Source: Bacteroidales bacterium UBA4284 (GTDB lineage Bacteria > Bacteroidota > Bacteroidia > Bacteroidales > UBA932). From it: DNA of 6,273 nt. The DNA is taken from the NCBI GenBank assembly GCA_002395925.1, contig DGVM01000061.1, positions 1 to 6,273 of the forward strand. The letters are read 5' to 3'. Of the stretch, positions 1-5,561 are shown in pieces. The first letter of the stretch is position 1, and every line of letters starts with the position of its first letter. The translations under genes were made by a program, and so were the position numbers. Below the pieces are notes generated by a model, which saw only the letters and a list, made by a program, of their open reading frames with translations, did no database searches and was not told the DNA's origin.

Positions 1-755
1 AGTGGGACAACATCAAGCTCTTCATAGAGTACGGAATGCTGTCCGACGAGAAATTCCGCGAACGCGCCATGACATTCGCGCTCCTCAAGAACACCGACGG
101 CAAGTACTTCAAGCTGGAAGACTACCGCAAGGCGATAGAAGGCACCCAGAAAGACAAGGACGGCAAGGTGGTTTACCTGTATGCCAGCGACGCCGAGAAA
201 CAGTGGTCCGACATAGAGGCGGCCAAGAACCTCGGATACGACGTGCTCCTTCTCGACTGTGAACTCGACAGCCATTTTGTAAACCTGCTCGAGCAGCAGA
301 TTCCCGACACCCGCTTCGCCAGGGTTGACAGCGACACGCCTTCCAACCTCATCCCCAAGGAAGACAGGGTAAAGCCCGAAATGAGCGACGACGACAAGAA
401 GACGCTGCAGGAACTTTTCAAAGGAGTGCTGCCCGAGGGCAACGACTACCAGGTGGAGCCCGAGAACCTTGGAGAGGCGGCCGCCCCGGTAGTCATCACG
501 CAAAGCGAATTCATGCGCAGATGGCGCGAGATGAGCGCACTGGGCGGAGGCATGAACTTCTACGGCAGCATGCCCGAATCCTACGACGTCAAGGTCAACA
601 TGCAGAACCCCCTCATCGCAAAGATATGGGCCGACCGCGAAGGTACGGCAGAGCTTCTGCGGCAGGTGGTGGACCTCGCCCTGCTGGGCAAGGGGATGCT
701 GAAAGGCAAGGCGCTCTCGGAATTCATCGCAAGGAGCGAAAAATTACTTGGTTAA
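1..755 (+). CDS. htpG: Molecular chaperone HtpG (bacterial Hsp90), 3' part only
   Basis: This is the C-terminal part (about 250 residues) of the ATP-dependent cytosolic chaperone HtpG, which works as a homodimer on folding clients. The reading frame is open from base 3 (first full codon TGG) to the TAA at 753-755, and the real start lies left of the window. The first residues, WDNIKLFIEYGMLSDEKF, match the end of the Hsp90 middle domain, and the segment YASDAEKQWSDIEAAKNLGY followed by DVLLLD is the conserved hinge into the C-terminal dimerisation domain. The block FMRRWREMSALGGGMNFYG and the final helices (LLRQVVDLALL) are typical of the dimerisation domain. The N-terminal GHKL ATPase domain is not in the window. 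There is no strong terminator after the stop, and the next promoter box begins 24 nt later. Family assignment rests on remembered HtpG motifs. Confidence 0.95.
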   Translation, partial: WDNIKLFIEYGMLSDEKFRERAMTFALLKNTDGKYFKLEDYRKAIEGTQKDKDGKVVYLYASDAEKQWSDIEAAKNLGYDVLLLDCELDSHFVNLLEQQIPDTRFARVDSDTPSNLIPKEDRVKPEMSDDDKKTLQELFKGVLPEGNDYQVEPENLGEAAAPVVITQSEFMRRWREMSALGGGMNFYGSMPESYDVKVNMQNPLIAKIWADREGTAELLRQVVDLALLGKGMLKGKALSEFIARSEKLLG

Positions 756-778
756 GGTGCAGAAGTCAAAAAAATTGC

Positions 779-787
779 TAACTTTGC
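779..787 (+). promoter_or_regulatory. Bacteroidota-type -7 box ahead of rplY-pth
   Basis: TAACTTTGC fits the Bacteroidota housekeeping sigma -7 consensus TAnnTTTG exactly. It starts 24 nt after the htpG stop and would place transcription start near 793, giving a leader of about 80 nt before rplY. The usual TTG-containing -33 element is poor: the nearest TTG, at 748-750, is 28 nt away, longer than the usual 19-21 nt. The call therefore rests on the -7 box and its position alone. Confidence 0.5.
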
Positions 788-797
788 GCCCGCATTT

Positions 798-847
798 CTA
801 AAACCACATTGGTTTTGGTGCAATGGGTCCCTGGCCCTACCAGGGAT
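798..847 (+). promoter_or_regulatory. Two-hairpin 5' leader of the rplY-pth transcript
   Basis: Two hairpins lie between the promoter box and the rplY start. The first pairs 798-806 with 810-818 (core AAAACCA / CAT loop / TGGTTTT, extended by a T-G and a C-G pair). The second pairs 828-834 with 840-846 (TCCCTGG / CCCTA loop / CCAGGGA) and can extend by a G-T pair at 827/847. Neither is followed by a T-run, so neither is a terminator as read. A structured leader before a ribosomal protein gene suggests autoregulation by bL25 or another translation-linked control. This is inference. An L25 leader RNA is known in gammaproteobacteria, but I do not recognise this structure as it. Confidence 0.5.
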
Positions 848-873
848 GAGTAACACATTTTCATAATAAAAGA

Positions 874-1449
874 ATGCAACATTTCGAACTTAGCGGCACT
901 ACCCGCAAAGCAGAAGGCAAGGCAACCCTCAAGGCCTTCCGCGCACAGGGTCTCATCCCCTGCAATCTCTATGGCCTCGGCATGGAGAACGTCCTCTTCA
1001 CCGTAGATGCAAAGGCTCTCAAGGCTGTCACCGACACCCCCAAGGCCCACATCATCGACCTCGTACTCGACGGTTCCAAGAAATACACCGCAGTCCTTCA
1101 TGAGATTCAGTGGCACCCTGTCACCGACAACTGCCTCCACGTAGATTTCCTCGCAGTAGGCGACGTAAAGCCCATCGCAATCGAGGTACCCATCGTCATC
1201 ACCGGACATGCAATCGGTGTACAGCAGGGTGGTAAGTTCTATCAGAACGCCCGCAAGATCCGCGTCTGCGCCACAATGTCCAAACTCCCCGACGAGGTCA
1301 CCGTTGACATCACCTCCCTCGGTCTCGACAAGAGGATCAAGGCTGGCGACATCAAGCTCGACGGCATTACCGTAGTCACCGACAAGGACGCCATCATCTG
1401 CGGTGTCAAGACTACCCGCAACACCGTAGTCACCACAGAAGAAGCATAA
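874..1449 (+). CDS. rplY: Large-subunit ribosomal protein bL25 (two-domain Ctc/TL5 type)
   Basis: bL25 binds 5S rRNA in the central protuberance of the 50S subunit. The protein has 191 residues, about twice the single-domain E. coli form (94 aa), because it has the extra C-terminal TL5/CTC beta domain. The N-terminal RNA-binding domain (about 1-95) carries the family patterns FRAQGLIPCNLYG (22-34) and LHEIQWHPVTDNCLHVDFL (75-93). The second domain (about 100-185) includes PIVITGHAIGVQQGGKF and LPDEVTVDITSLGL. The ATG at 874 is chosen because the family begins a few residues before this F-E-L-S-G strand; it is preceded by the AT-rich stretch TAATAAAAGA with no strong Shine-Dalgarno site. A structured leader precedes it, and pth follows after 2 nt. 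The usual Gly of the IPG motif is Cys30 here. Long forms are often named Ctc or general stress protein CTC. Confidence 0.95.
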   Translation: MQHFELSGTTRKAEGKATLKAFRAQGLIPCNLYGLGMENVLFTVDAKALKAVTDTPKAHIIDLVLDGSKKYTAVLHEIQWHPVTDNCLHVDFLAVGDVKPIAIEVPIVITGHAIGVQQGGKFYQNARKIRVCATMSKLPDEVTVDITSLGLDKRIKAGDIKLDGITVVTDKDAIICGVKTTRNTVVTTEEA

Positions 1450-1451
1450 GC

Positions 1452-2054
1452 GTGTCTGACAAGAGTTACCTTGTAGCCGGACTTGGCAACATAGGTTCCG
1501 AATACGCCGGCACAAGACATAACATCGGATTCATGATATTGGACGCCTGGGCTCTGGCGTCCAATATTACATTCGAGACCGCCCGATACGGAGACATCGC
1601 CACCATCGGAGTCAAGGGGCGCAAATTCCACCTCCTCAAGCCTTCCACGTACATGAACCTGAGCGGAAACGCCGTACGCTACTGGCTGCAGGAACTGGAC
1701 ATTCCCCTCGAGAACCTCATCGTCATCTGCGACGACATCAACCTGCCCTTCGGCACGGTCCGCATGCGTACCGGCGGCAGCGACGGCGGACACAACGGAC
1801 TCGGCAACATAGAATACCTCCTGGAAACCCGCAATTACGCCAGGATACGGGTAGGCGTAGGGCATGAGTTCAACCAGGGCGGGCAGATAGGTTTCGTACT
1901 CGGCGGATTCGATCCCGAGCAGGCCTTACAAATACCTGCACTGGCAGAAAAAGTGCGCAAGGGAATACAGACTTGGGCCCTCGCAGGCGCCCAGAAAGCC
2001 ATGACAGAACTCAACACGCGCACGCCTGTTGCGGAAACCGCAACTAATCAATAA
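1452..2054 (+). CDS. pth: Peptidyl-tRNA hydrolase
   Basis: Pth cleaves the ester bond of peptidyl-tRNAs that drop off the ribosome, recycling tRNA in the cytosol. The 200-residue protein is close to the E. coli length (194). The catalytic and binding residues are present: Asn13 in GLGNIG, His23 in TRHNIGF (equivalent to catalytic His20 of E. coli), Met68-Asn69 in KPSTYMNLSG, Asp94 in ICDDINLPFG (Asp93), and Asn115 in GGHNGL (Asn114). The common GLGNPG motif is GLGNIG. The start is GTG at 1452, since this gives the right distance to GLGN and no better codon is near. It lies 2 nt after the rplY stop, so the two genes should be co-transcribed and probably translationally coupled. The tail after about residue 190 (TPVAETATNQ) looks unstructured. 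I see no convincing GC-rich terminator after the gene, only AT-rich sequence. Confidence 0.96.
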   Translation: MSDKSYLVAGLGNIGSEYAGTRHNIGFMILDAWALASNITFETARYGDIATIGVKGRKFHLLKPSTYMNLSGNAVRYWLQELDIPLENLIVICDDINLPFGTVRMRTGGSDGGHNGLGNIEYLLETRNYARIRVGVGHEFNQGGQIGFVLGGFDPEQALQIPALAEKVRKGIQTWALAGAQKAMTELNTRTPVAETATNQ

Positions 2055-2071
2055 GTTATTTTGATAAAAAG

Positions 2072-2102
2072 ATTGTTATTTAAAAAAGTTTTTTTAACTT
2101 GC
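2072..2102 (+). promoter_or_regulatory. Candidate promoter of the Hc1 gene
   Basis: ATTG at 2072-2075 followed after 19 nt by TAACTTGC at 2095-2102 resembles the Bacteroidota pattern TTTG-N19-21-TAnnTTTG, with one T missing from the -7 box. Transcription would start near 2108, leaving a 5' leader of about 44 nt. The high A/T content makes chance matches likely. Confidence 0.35.
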
Positions 2103-2151
2103 GGGTGATTTGTGAAACTTTTTACCAAACAATTTTAATATTAAAATTCTT

Positions 2152-2328
2152 ATGAAAGCACTTGTTGAAAAAATCAATGCAAACATCGAGGCCTTCAAGT
2201 TGAATGCTGAGGCACAGGTAGTTAAGGGCAACAAAGCAGCCGGCGCTCGCGCTCGCAAGATCGCTCTTGATCTCATGAAAGACCTGAAGGAATTCCGCAA
2301 GGTTTCTGTAGAAGAAGCAAAAAAATAA
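2152..2328 (+). CDS. Histone H1-like nucleoid protein, Hc1 family (58 aa)
   Basis: This small gene encodes a 58-residue basic protein (14 Lys/Arg against 8 Asp/Glu by my count) beginning MKALVEKINANIEAFK. The central GNKAAGARARKIALDL and the following KDLKEFRKVSVEEAKK match the short Hc1-type histone-like proteins found across Bacteroidota, which are related to chlamydial HctA. They are presumed to bind DNA without sequence specificity and to help compact the nucleoid. The protein is predicted to be mostly helical, with a short basic turn (GARARK, 31-36) between helices. The ATG at 2152 follows an AT-rich leader (TTAAAATTCTT) typical of strongly expressed Bacteroidota genes. It is likely monocistronic: a candidate promoter lies upstream and an intrinsic terminator lies 77 nt after the stop. 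Family membership is recalled from motif pattern, not searched. Confidence 0.88.
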   Translation: MKALVEKINANIEAFKLNAEAQVVKGNKAAGARARKIALDLMKDLKEFRKVSVEEAKK

Positions 2329-2338
2329 TTTTTTTTGC
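2317..2338 (+). other. A/T hairpin spanning the Hc1 stop codon
   Basis: GCAAAAAAA (2317-2325) can pair with TTTTTTTGC (2330-2338), leaving the loop TAAT, which holds most of the TAA stop. The stem is nearly all A-T pairs, so its stability is modest. The A-run arises partly from the Lys-Lys codons. It could be a weak terminator or a 3'-end stabiliser, or simply low-complexity sequence. Confidence 0.25.
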
Positions 2339-2404
2339 ATTTTGATGCAACGTTTCTGAAATCTTCTGCATCTATATTGCAGGTTTAGGTTTTAGTACAC
2401 GTTT

Positions 2405-2443
2405 AAAGGTCGGGAGCCGCGAGGTTACCGGCCTTTTGCTTTT
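2405..2443 (+). terminator. Intrinsic terminator downstream of the Hc1 gene
   Basis: AAAGGTCGG (2405-2413) pairs with CCGGCCTTT (2428-2436), a 9-bp stem with one G-T pair. Inside the 14-nt loop, CC-GCGA-GG can form a small GNRA-capped hairpin. The stem runs directly into TTTTGCTTTT. This is the classic layout of a Rho-independent terminator and probably ends the Hc1 transcript, giving it a 3' UTR of about 110 nt. Confidence 0.8.
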
Positions 2444-2458
2444 AACTTAGTAAAGGCT

Positions 2459-2585
2459 AAAATAAGTTGCTTCAGTTTTCAGACCGTCTGCGCCCACGCA
2501 GCCGTGAGTGGGAGGGGCCCGCCGCTTGCGGTGGGAGGGATAGGCCGCTTGCGGCCGTAGTCTGAAAACTGAAGCAACTTATTTT
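2459..2585. repeat. 127-bp palindromic element: 26-bp perfect arms around a GC-rich core
   Basis: The left arm, 2459-2484 (starting AAAATAAGTTGCTTCAG), is the exact reverse complement of 2560-2585 (ending CTGAAGCAACTTATTTT). The 75-nt core holds a 23-nt unit twice in tandem (2509-2531 and 2532-2554, 19 of 23 identical, each with TGGGAGGG and GCCGCTTGCGG). It also holds small hairpins: CTGCG/CGCAG at 2488-2501, CCG-CTTG-CGG at 2522-2531 and GGCCG-CTTG-CGGCC at 2543-2556. No protein is encoded. The layout fits a non-autonomous mobile palindrome (MITE- or REPIN-like), or a highly structured untranslated RNA segment. No direct target-site duplication abuts the arms. It could also help stop transcription, since the right arm ends in a T-run. 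Confidence 0.8.
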
Positions 2586-2619
2586 TTAACATTTCCTTAT
2601 TATTATCTATCTTTACAAG

Positions 2620-4323
2620 GTGAAACGTGTACTACTGACGATCCTGTCACTGCTCCTGCCGGCTTCGGCGGCCCTGTTGGCCGTTGACTTCAGGATTGCG
2701 GTCATCCCGGTAGAATTCAGCGACACCTACTTCACCGACACGGATCTCAACGTACACACCAAGATAGAACAGGCCAAAATCTACCTGGACCACCAGTTTT
2801 CGCCGCGCGACACCTTCCACTTCGACATCCTCCCCACCGTAAGGCTCCCGTACACCATGTACACCTACGGCTCCAACTCCACAAGCAGGCGCGACGACCG
2901 CCTCGACGAGGCAATCCGGAAGGCGTGCTCAGACAGCAAAGCCGACTTCTCCAAATACGACAACGACAATGACGGCACCATAGACGTCATCTGCTTGATT
3001 ACCGCAGGACAGAGCGAAGCCGACGGCTACGGAGCTTCATGCATCTGGCCCCAGCAGGGATGGCTGCACGACAGGGGCGGAGCCATGACCCTGAGCGACA
3101 AGACGGCCGACTGCTTCATCGTGTGCCCGGAATTCGCTTCCGTGGGCATTTTCTGTCACGAAACCTGCCACATTTTCGGGCTGGTCGATACCTACGACAC
3201 CGACGGACGCATGTCGGGAGGTATCGCAAAAGGGCTCTGGGGGCGGCTGAGCCTGATGGACAACGAAGGCAGGCTTGCCAACTTCAGCGCAGTGGAAATC
3301 GAGCAGCTCGGTCTTGCGGCAACCATCGACTGCAAGCCTGGCCACTATTCTCTGCGTCCCCTCAGCCGTTCCAGGGACATGCTCAGGATGGACTCCGACA
3401 ACGAAGATGAATACTTCCTTTTCGAATGCAGGGACAACGGGAGCTGGGATTCCGAGCTCGGAGGAGCAGGCCTTGTGGTGTATCATATCGACAAATCAGC
3501 GTCGAACGCCTGGTTCTCCGACGCATACCGCCGCAACCTGACGGCAAAGGAGCGCTGGGAGACCAACCAGGTAAACTGCCGGCCCGACCACCCTTGCGCC
3601 CGCGTAGTCGAGGCCGTCCCGGGCACGGAAAGCATAAGCGAAATATTCTTCCCCCAGCCCGGTCACGCCGCACTCGGCTCGGAAACGGAACCGCCGCTGC
3701 GCTTCTGGAGCGGCAAGACGGCGCCTATGGCGCTTACGAACATAGCCATCGAACCCGACGGCAACGTCAGCTTCGACGTCGTCATCCCAATTACGATTAC
3801 AGACACGCAGGTGTTCCAGGATGCAGCGATCATCTGCTGGACGCTCGACCCCAAGATCAACCTCAGATCCTGCAGCGTCACCATTAGCGAGAACGGCTCC
3901 ACCATCAACAGAATCACCACTTATCCCGGCAGGAACGGCACGTGCTCAACCACGCTGGAAGGGCTCAAGCCGCAGACAGACTACTTTGTAACCATAAGGG
4001 CTCTTTGCCTGGACGGCTCCACCTTCTCCACCTCCTTCGAATTCAAGACGAAGGTCCGCACGCAGGTGACCCGTCCCTTCATCTTCCTCAATACGGTAAG
4101 CCGTAACGAAGACGGCAGCTTTCCGCCGGGCAGCAAATTCCCGCTGCGCATCTACAACGCCCAGGACGTGCAGGCCGTCAACTGGTACTACAACGGACTG
4201 CGCATATACCCTTCGAGCGACGGCATGTGGCAGCTCGAATCATCCAGCGGCACCATGAAGGCCAAGATCTGGTACTCCGACGGCAGCTGCGAAATCATCA
4301 CCAAAGAACTGACGGTCAAATGA
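2620..4323 (+). CDS. Secreted M6-family (immune inhibitor A-like) zinc metalloprotease
   Basis: This 567-residue protein begins with a signal peptide (MKRVLLTILSLLLPASAALL, cleavage near 16-22). The protease domain spans about 23-390. It has the zinc motif HETCHIFGLVD (180-190), fitting HExxHxxGxxD with Glu181 as the general base, and a likely Met-turn SLMDN (211-215). A DNDNDGTID stretch (114-122) resembles the Ca-binding loop common before the catalytic motif in M6 enzymes. GAGLVVYHID (283-291) is another family block. A fibronectin type III-like domain follows (about 392-477), then a C-terminal Ig-like module (about 485-567) with NWYYNGLRIYP. I see no clear type IX sorting domain, so export is probably to the periplasm or outside by another route. 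The protein has many cysteines, including Cys179 and Cys183 around the active site. The GTG start at 2620 is chosen because it directly gives the basic n-region. The substrate is unknown. The lipoprotein gene overlaps its stop. Confidence 0.88.
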   Translation: MKRVLLTILSLLLPASAALLAVDFRIAVIPVEFSDTYFTDTDLNVHTKIEQAKIYLDHQFSPRDTFHFDILPTVRLPYTMYTYGSNSTSRRDDRLDEAIRKACSDSKADFSKYDNDNDGTIDVICLITAGQSEADGYGASCIWPQQGWLHDRGGAMTLSDKTADCFIVCPEFASVGIFCHETCHIFGLVDTYDTDGRMSGGIAKGLWGRLSLMDNEGRLANFSAVEIEQLGLAATIDCKPGHYSLRPLSRSRDMLRMDSDNEDEYFLFECRDNGSWDSELGGAGLVVYHIDKSASNAWFSDAYRRNLTAKERWETNQVNCRPDHPCARVVEAVPGTESISEIFFPQPGHAALGSETEPPLRFWSGKTAPMALTNIAIEPDGNVSFDVVIPITITDTQVFQDAAIICWTLDPKINLRSCSVTISENGSTINRITTYPGRNGTCSTTLEGLKPQTDYFVTIRALCLDGSTFSTSFEFKTKVRTQVTRPFIFLNTVSRNEDGSFPPGSKFPLRIYNAQDVQAVNWYYNGLRIYPSSDGMWQLESSSGTMKAKIWYSDGSCEIITKELTVK

Positions 4324-4724
4324 AAACAAGGCTCGTTACGGCGCTGCTGGCCGCCCTGTCCCTCTGCGGCTGCGTACATACCACCATCCTCCCGTCCTTC
4401 TTGTCAGACGACACCGTGAGACTCGAGATCGACGGTGCCCCCGTCTTCACTTACGACAAAGTCAGCTGCCAGCTGAGTTTCAACGAGCAGCGTGGGCATA
4501 TGGGCGCGATGACGGACACGATGCTCGATTTCTTCTGCGTCACCCTCGACCACATACCCCAGAACGTCGGTGAAAAAGCCCGAGCAAGCATAAGCTGGAC
4601 CACTCCCGAAGGAGAGAAGAGCATAAACGAAGTCACCCTCGAGACGAAACGCATCAAGGGTGACATTCTATGGCTCTGTGACGAGGCGCAGCGGACTGCA
4701 GCCGTCGTACGTGTGCTCAATTAG
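4320..4724 (+). CDS. Small predicted lipoprotein of unknown function
   Basis: The 134-residue product starts [20 protein letters not shown], a lipoprotein signal peptide with lipobox LCGC and lipidation at Cys18, so it should be membrane-anchored. The mature part (about 117 aa) looks beta-rich, for example [39 protein letters not shown] and GDILWLCDE, and has three further cysteines (50, 73, 120). I recognise no family. The frame stays open further upstream, but the ATG at 4320 is chosen because the signal peptide starts there and it overlaps the protease stop as ATGA (4320-4323), a standard sign of translational coupling. It is therefore probably expressed with the M6 protease and may act with it, as a partner, inhibitor or anchor; this is guesswork from position. 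Its TAG stop overlaps the stop of convergent tpiA. Confidence 0.8.
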   Translation: MKTRLVTALLAALSLCGCVHTTILPSFLSDDTVRLEIDGAPVFTYDKVSCQLSFNEQRGHMGAMTDTMLDFFCVTLDHIPQNVGEKARASISWTTPEGEKSINEVTLETKRIKGDILWLCDEAQRTAAVVRVLN

Positions 4725-5476
4725 TAAGAGAGGGCGATTCCGATGAAATCATCGGCCTTGAGGGCAGCACCACCGATGAGGCCGCCGTCGATGTCTTTCT
4801 GAGCGAAGAGCTCCTTTGCATTGGAGGGCTTGCAGGAACCGCCGTAAAGGATGGAAAGGTCTTCCGCAGCCTGCTCACCGAATTTGGAGGCGATGGTCTT
4901 GCGGATGAATGCGTGAATCTCTTCCGCCTGCTCGGCGCTTGCGGTTTTGCCGGTACCGATGGCCCAGACGGGCTCATAAGCTACGACGATGTGACGCAGG
5001 TCTTCTGCACTGAACTGGAAAAGGACGTTCTCGATCTGTGCCTTGCAGACATCGAAATGACGGCCTTCCTCGCGCTCCTGGAGATTCTCTCCTACGCAGA
5101 GGATGACATCGAGTCCGTTGGCAAGGGCGAGACGGGTCTTCTCGACAAGCTTCTCATCGGTTTCGCCGTAATACTGACGGCGCTCGGAATGTCCAAGGAT
5201 GGTATATTGGCAGCCTGCCGACGCCAGCATGGCCGCGGAAACCTCTCCGGTATAGGCGCCTTTCTCCTTGTCGGCGCAGTTTTCTGCGGAAAGTGCGACG
5301 CGGGTGCCTCCGACGACGCTTGCGACAGGGCAAAGATGGGTGAAAGGAGTGGCGACGATGAGAGTAACGTCTGCAGGTACTTGGGCGGACTTCTCAACTA
5401 CCGCCTTGGCGAGTTCTACGCCTTCGGGAACAGTGGTGTTCATTTTCCAGTTTCCCGCTACTATTTTCTTTCTCAT
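4721..5476 (-). CDS. tpiA: Triose-phosphate isomerase
   Basis: TpiA interconverts dihydroxyacetone phosphate and glyceraldehyde 3-phosphate in glycolysis and gluconeogenesis, as a cytosolic dimer with a TIM-barrel fold. The 251-residue protein is of standard length. Catalytic residues are in place: Asn9 and Lys11 in AGNWKMN, His96 in ILGHSERR, and Glu168 in [14 protein letters not shown], which includes the start of mobile loop 6. The phosphate-binding segments YGGSCKPSN (211-219) and GGLIGGAAL (231-239) are intact. The start is the ATG at 5474-5476, which gives the usual [13 protein letters not shown] opening. It is divergent from tyrS across an 85-bp promoter region. Its TAA (4721-4723) lies within the last four bases of the convergent lipoprotein gene, leaving no room for a terminator between them. 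Confidence 0.98.
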   Translation of the reverse strand: MRKKIVAGNWKMNTTVPEGVELAKAVVEKSAQVPADVTLIVATPFTHLCPVASVVGGTRVALSAENCADKEKGAYTGEVSAAMLASAGCQYTILGHSERRQYYGETDEKLVEKTRLALANGLDVILCVGENLQEREEGRHFDVCKAQIENVLFQFSAEDLRHIVVAYEPVWAIGTGKTASAEQAEEIHAFIRKTIASKFGEQAAEDLSILYGGSCKPSNAKELFAQKDIDGGLIGGAALKADDFIGIALSY

Positions 5477-5510
5477 ATATAGGATAATGTAACTAAAATT
5501 TCAAATAGGA

Positions 5511-5542
5511 TTGCAAATTTACTAATATTTGTCCAAATTTGC
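5511..5542. promoter_or_regulatory. Divergent tpiA/tyrS promoter region with inverted repeat
   Basis: GCAAATTT (5513-5520) and AAATTTGC (5535-5542) form a perfect 8-bp inverted repeat with a 14-nt spacer. Read leftwards, 5521-5514 is TAAATTTG, an exact TAnnTTTG -7 box for tpiA, though its -33 element is not evident. Read rightwards, 5534-5541 is CAAATTTG, one base off the consensus, with TTG at 5511-5513 spaced 20 nt upstream, a plausible tyrS promoter. The two promoters would overlap almost completely, so polymerases would compete. The symmetry may be just two facing -7 boxes, or a regulator site. Confidence 0.5.
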
Positions 5543-5561
5543 GGTCTGAAATCAAGATATT

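Noticed and set aside
778..1515. Long minus-strand open frame (245 codons) opposite rplY
   Set aside because: It is antisense to a clear bL25 gene with conserved motifs. Its translation is low in recognisable structure and follows from the GC-rich codon pattern of the real gene.
1242..1865. Minus-strand open frame opposite the rplY end and pth
   Set aside because: It spans two real plus-strand genes with intact catalytic motifs, has no family-like motif, and has no promoter or ribosome site of its own.
2055..2097. Terminator after pth from the A/T inverted repeat TTAAAAAA/TTTTTTAA
   Set aside because: The arms leave only a 2-nt loop unless pairs are given up, and there are no G-C pairs, so it is probably low-complexity promoter DNA for the Hc1 gene.
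2386..2443. Possible small RNA gene between Hc1 and the palindrome
   Set aside because: A TAGGTTTT box could be a -7 element, but no -33 element is found at the right spacing, and the transcript would be little more than the terminator hairpin.
2508..2554. Two 23-nt repeats considered as a CRISPR remnant
   Set aside because: The repeats are directly adjacent with no spacer-sized unique DNA, lie inside a larger palindrome, and no cas gene is nearby.
3037..3887. Several open frames on both strands inside the M6 protease gene
   Set aside because: All are overlapped by the 567-residue protease with signal peptide and HExxH motif, and their Arg/Pro-rich translations are typical out-of-frame reads of GC-rich genes.
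4072..4320. Type IX secretion C-terminal sorting domain on the M6 protease
   Set aside because: The C-terminus is an Ig-like module ending [12 protein letters not shown] could not find the conserved sorting-domain motifs, so export by that route is not supported.
4913..5482. Plus-strand open frame (189 codons) opposite tpiA
   Set aside because: It mirrors tpiA, which has all its catalytic residues. The antisense product shows no domain.
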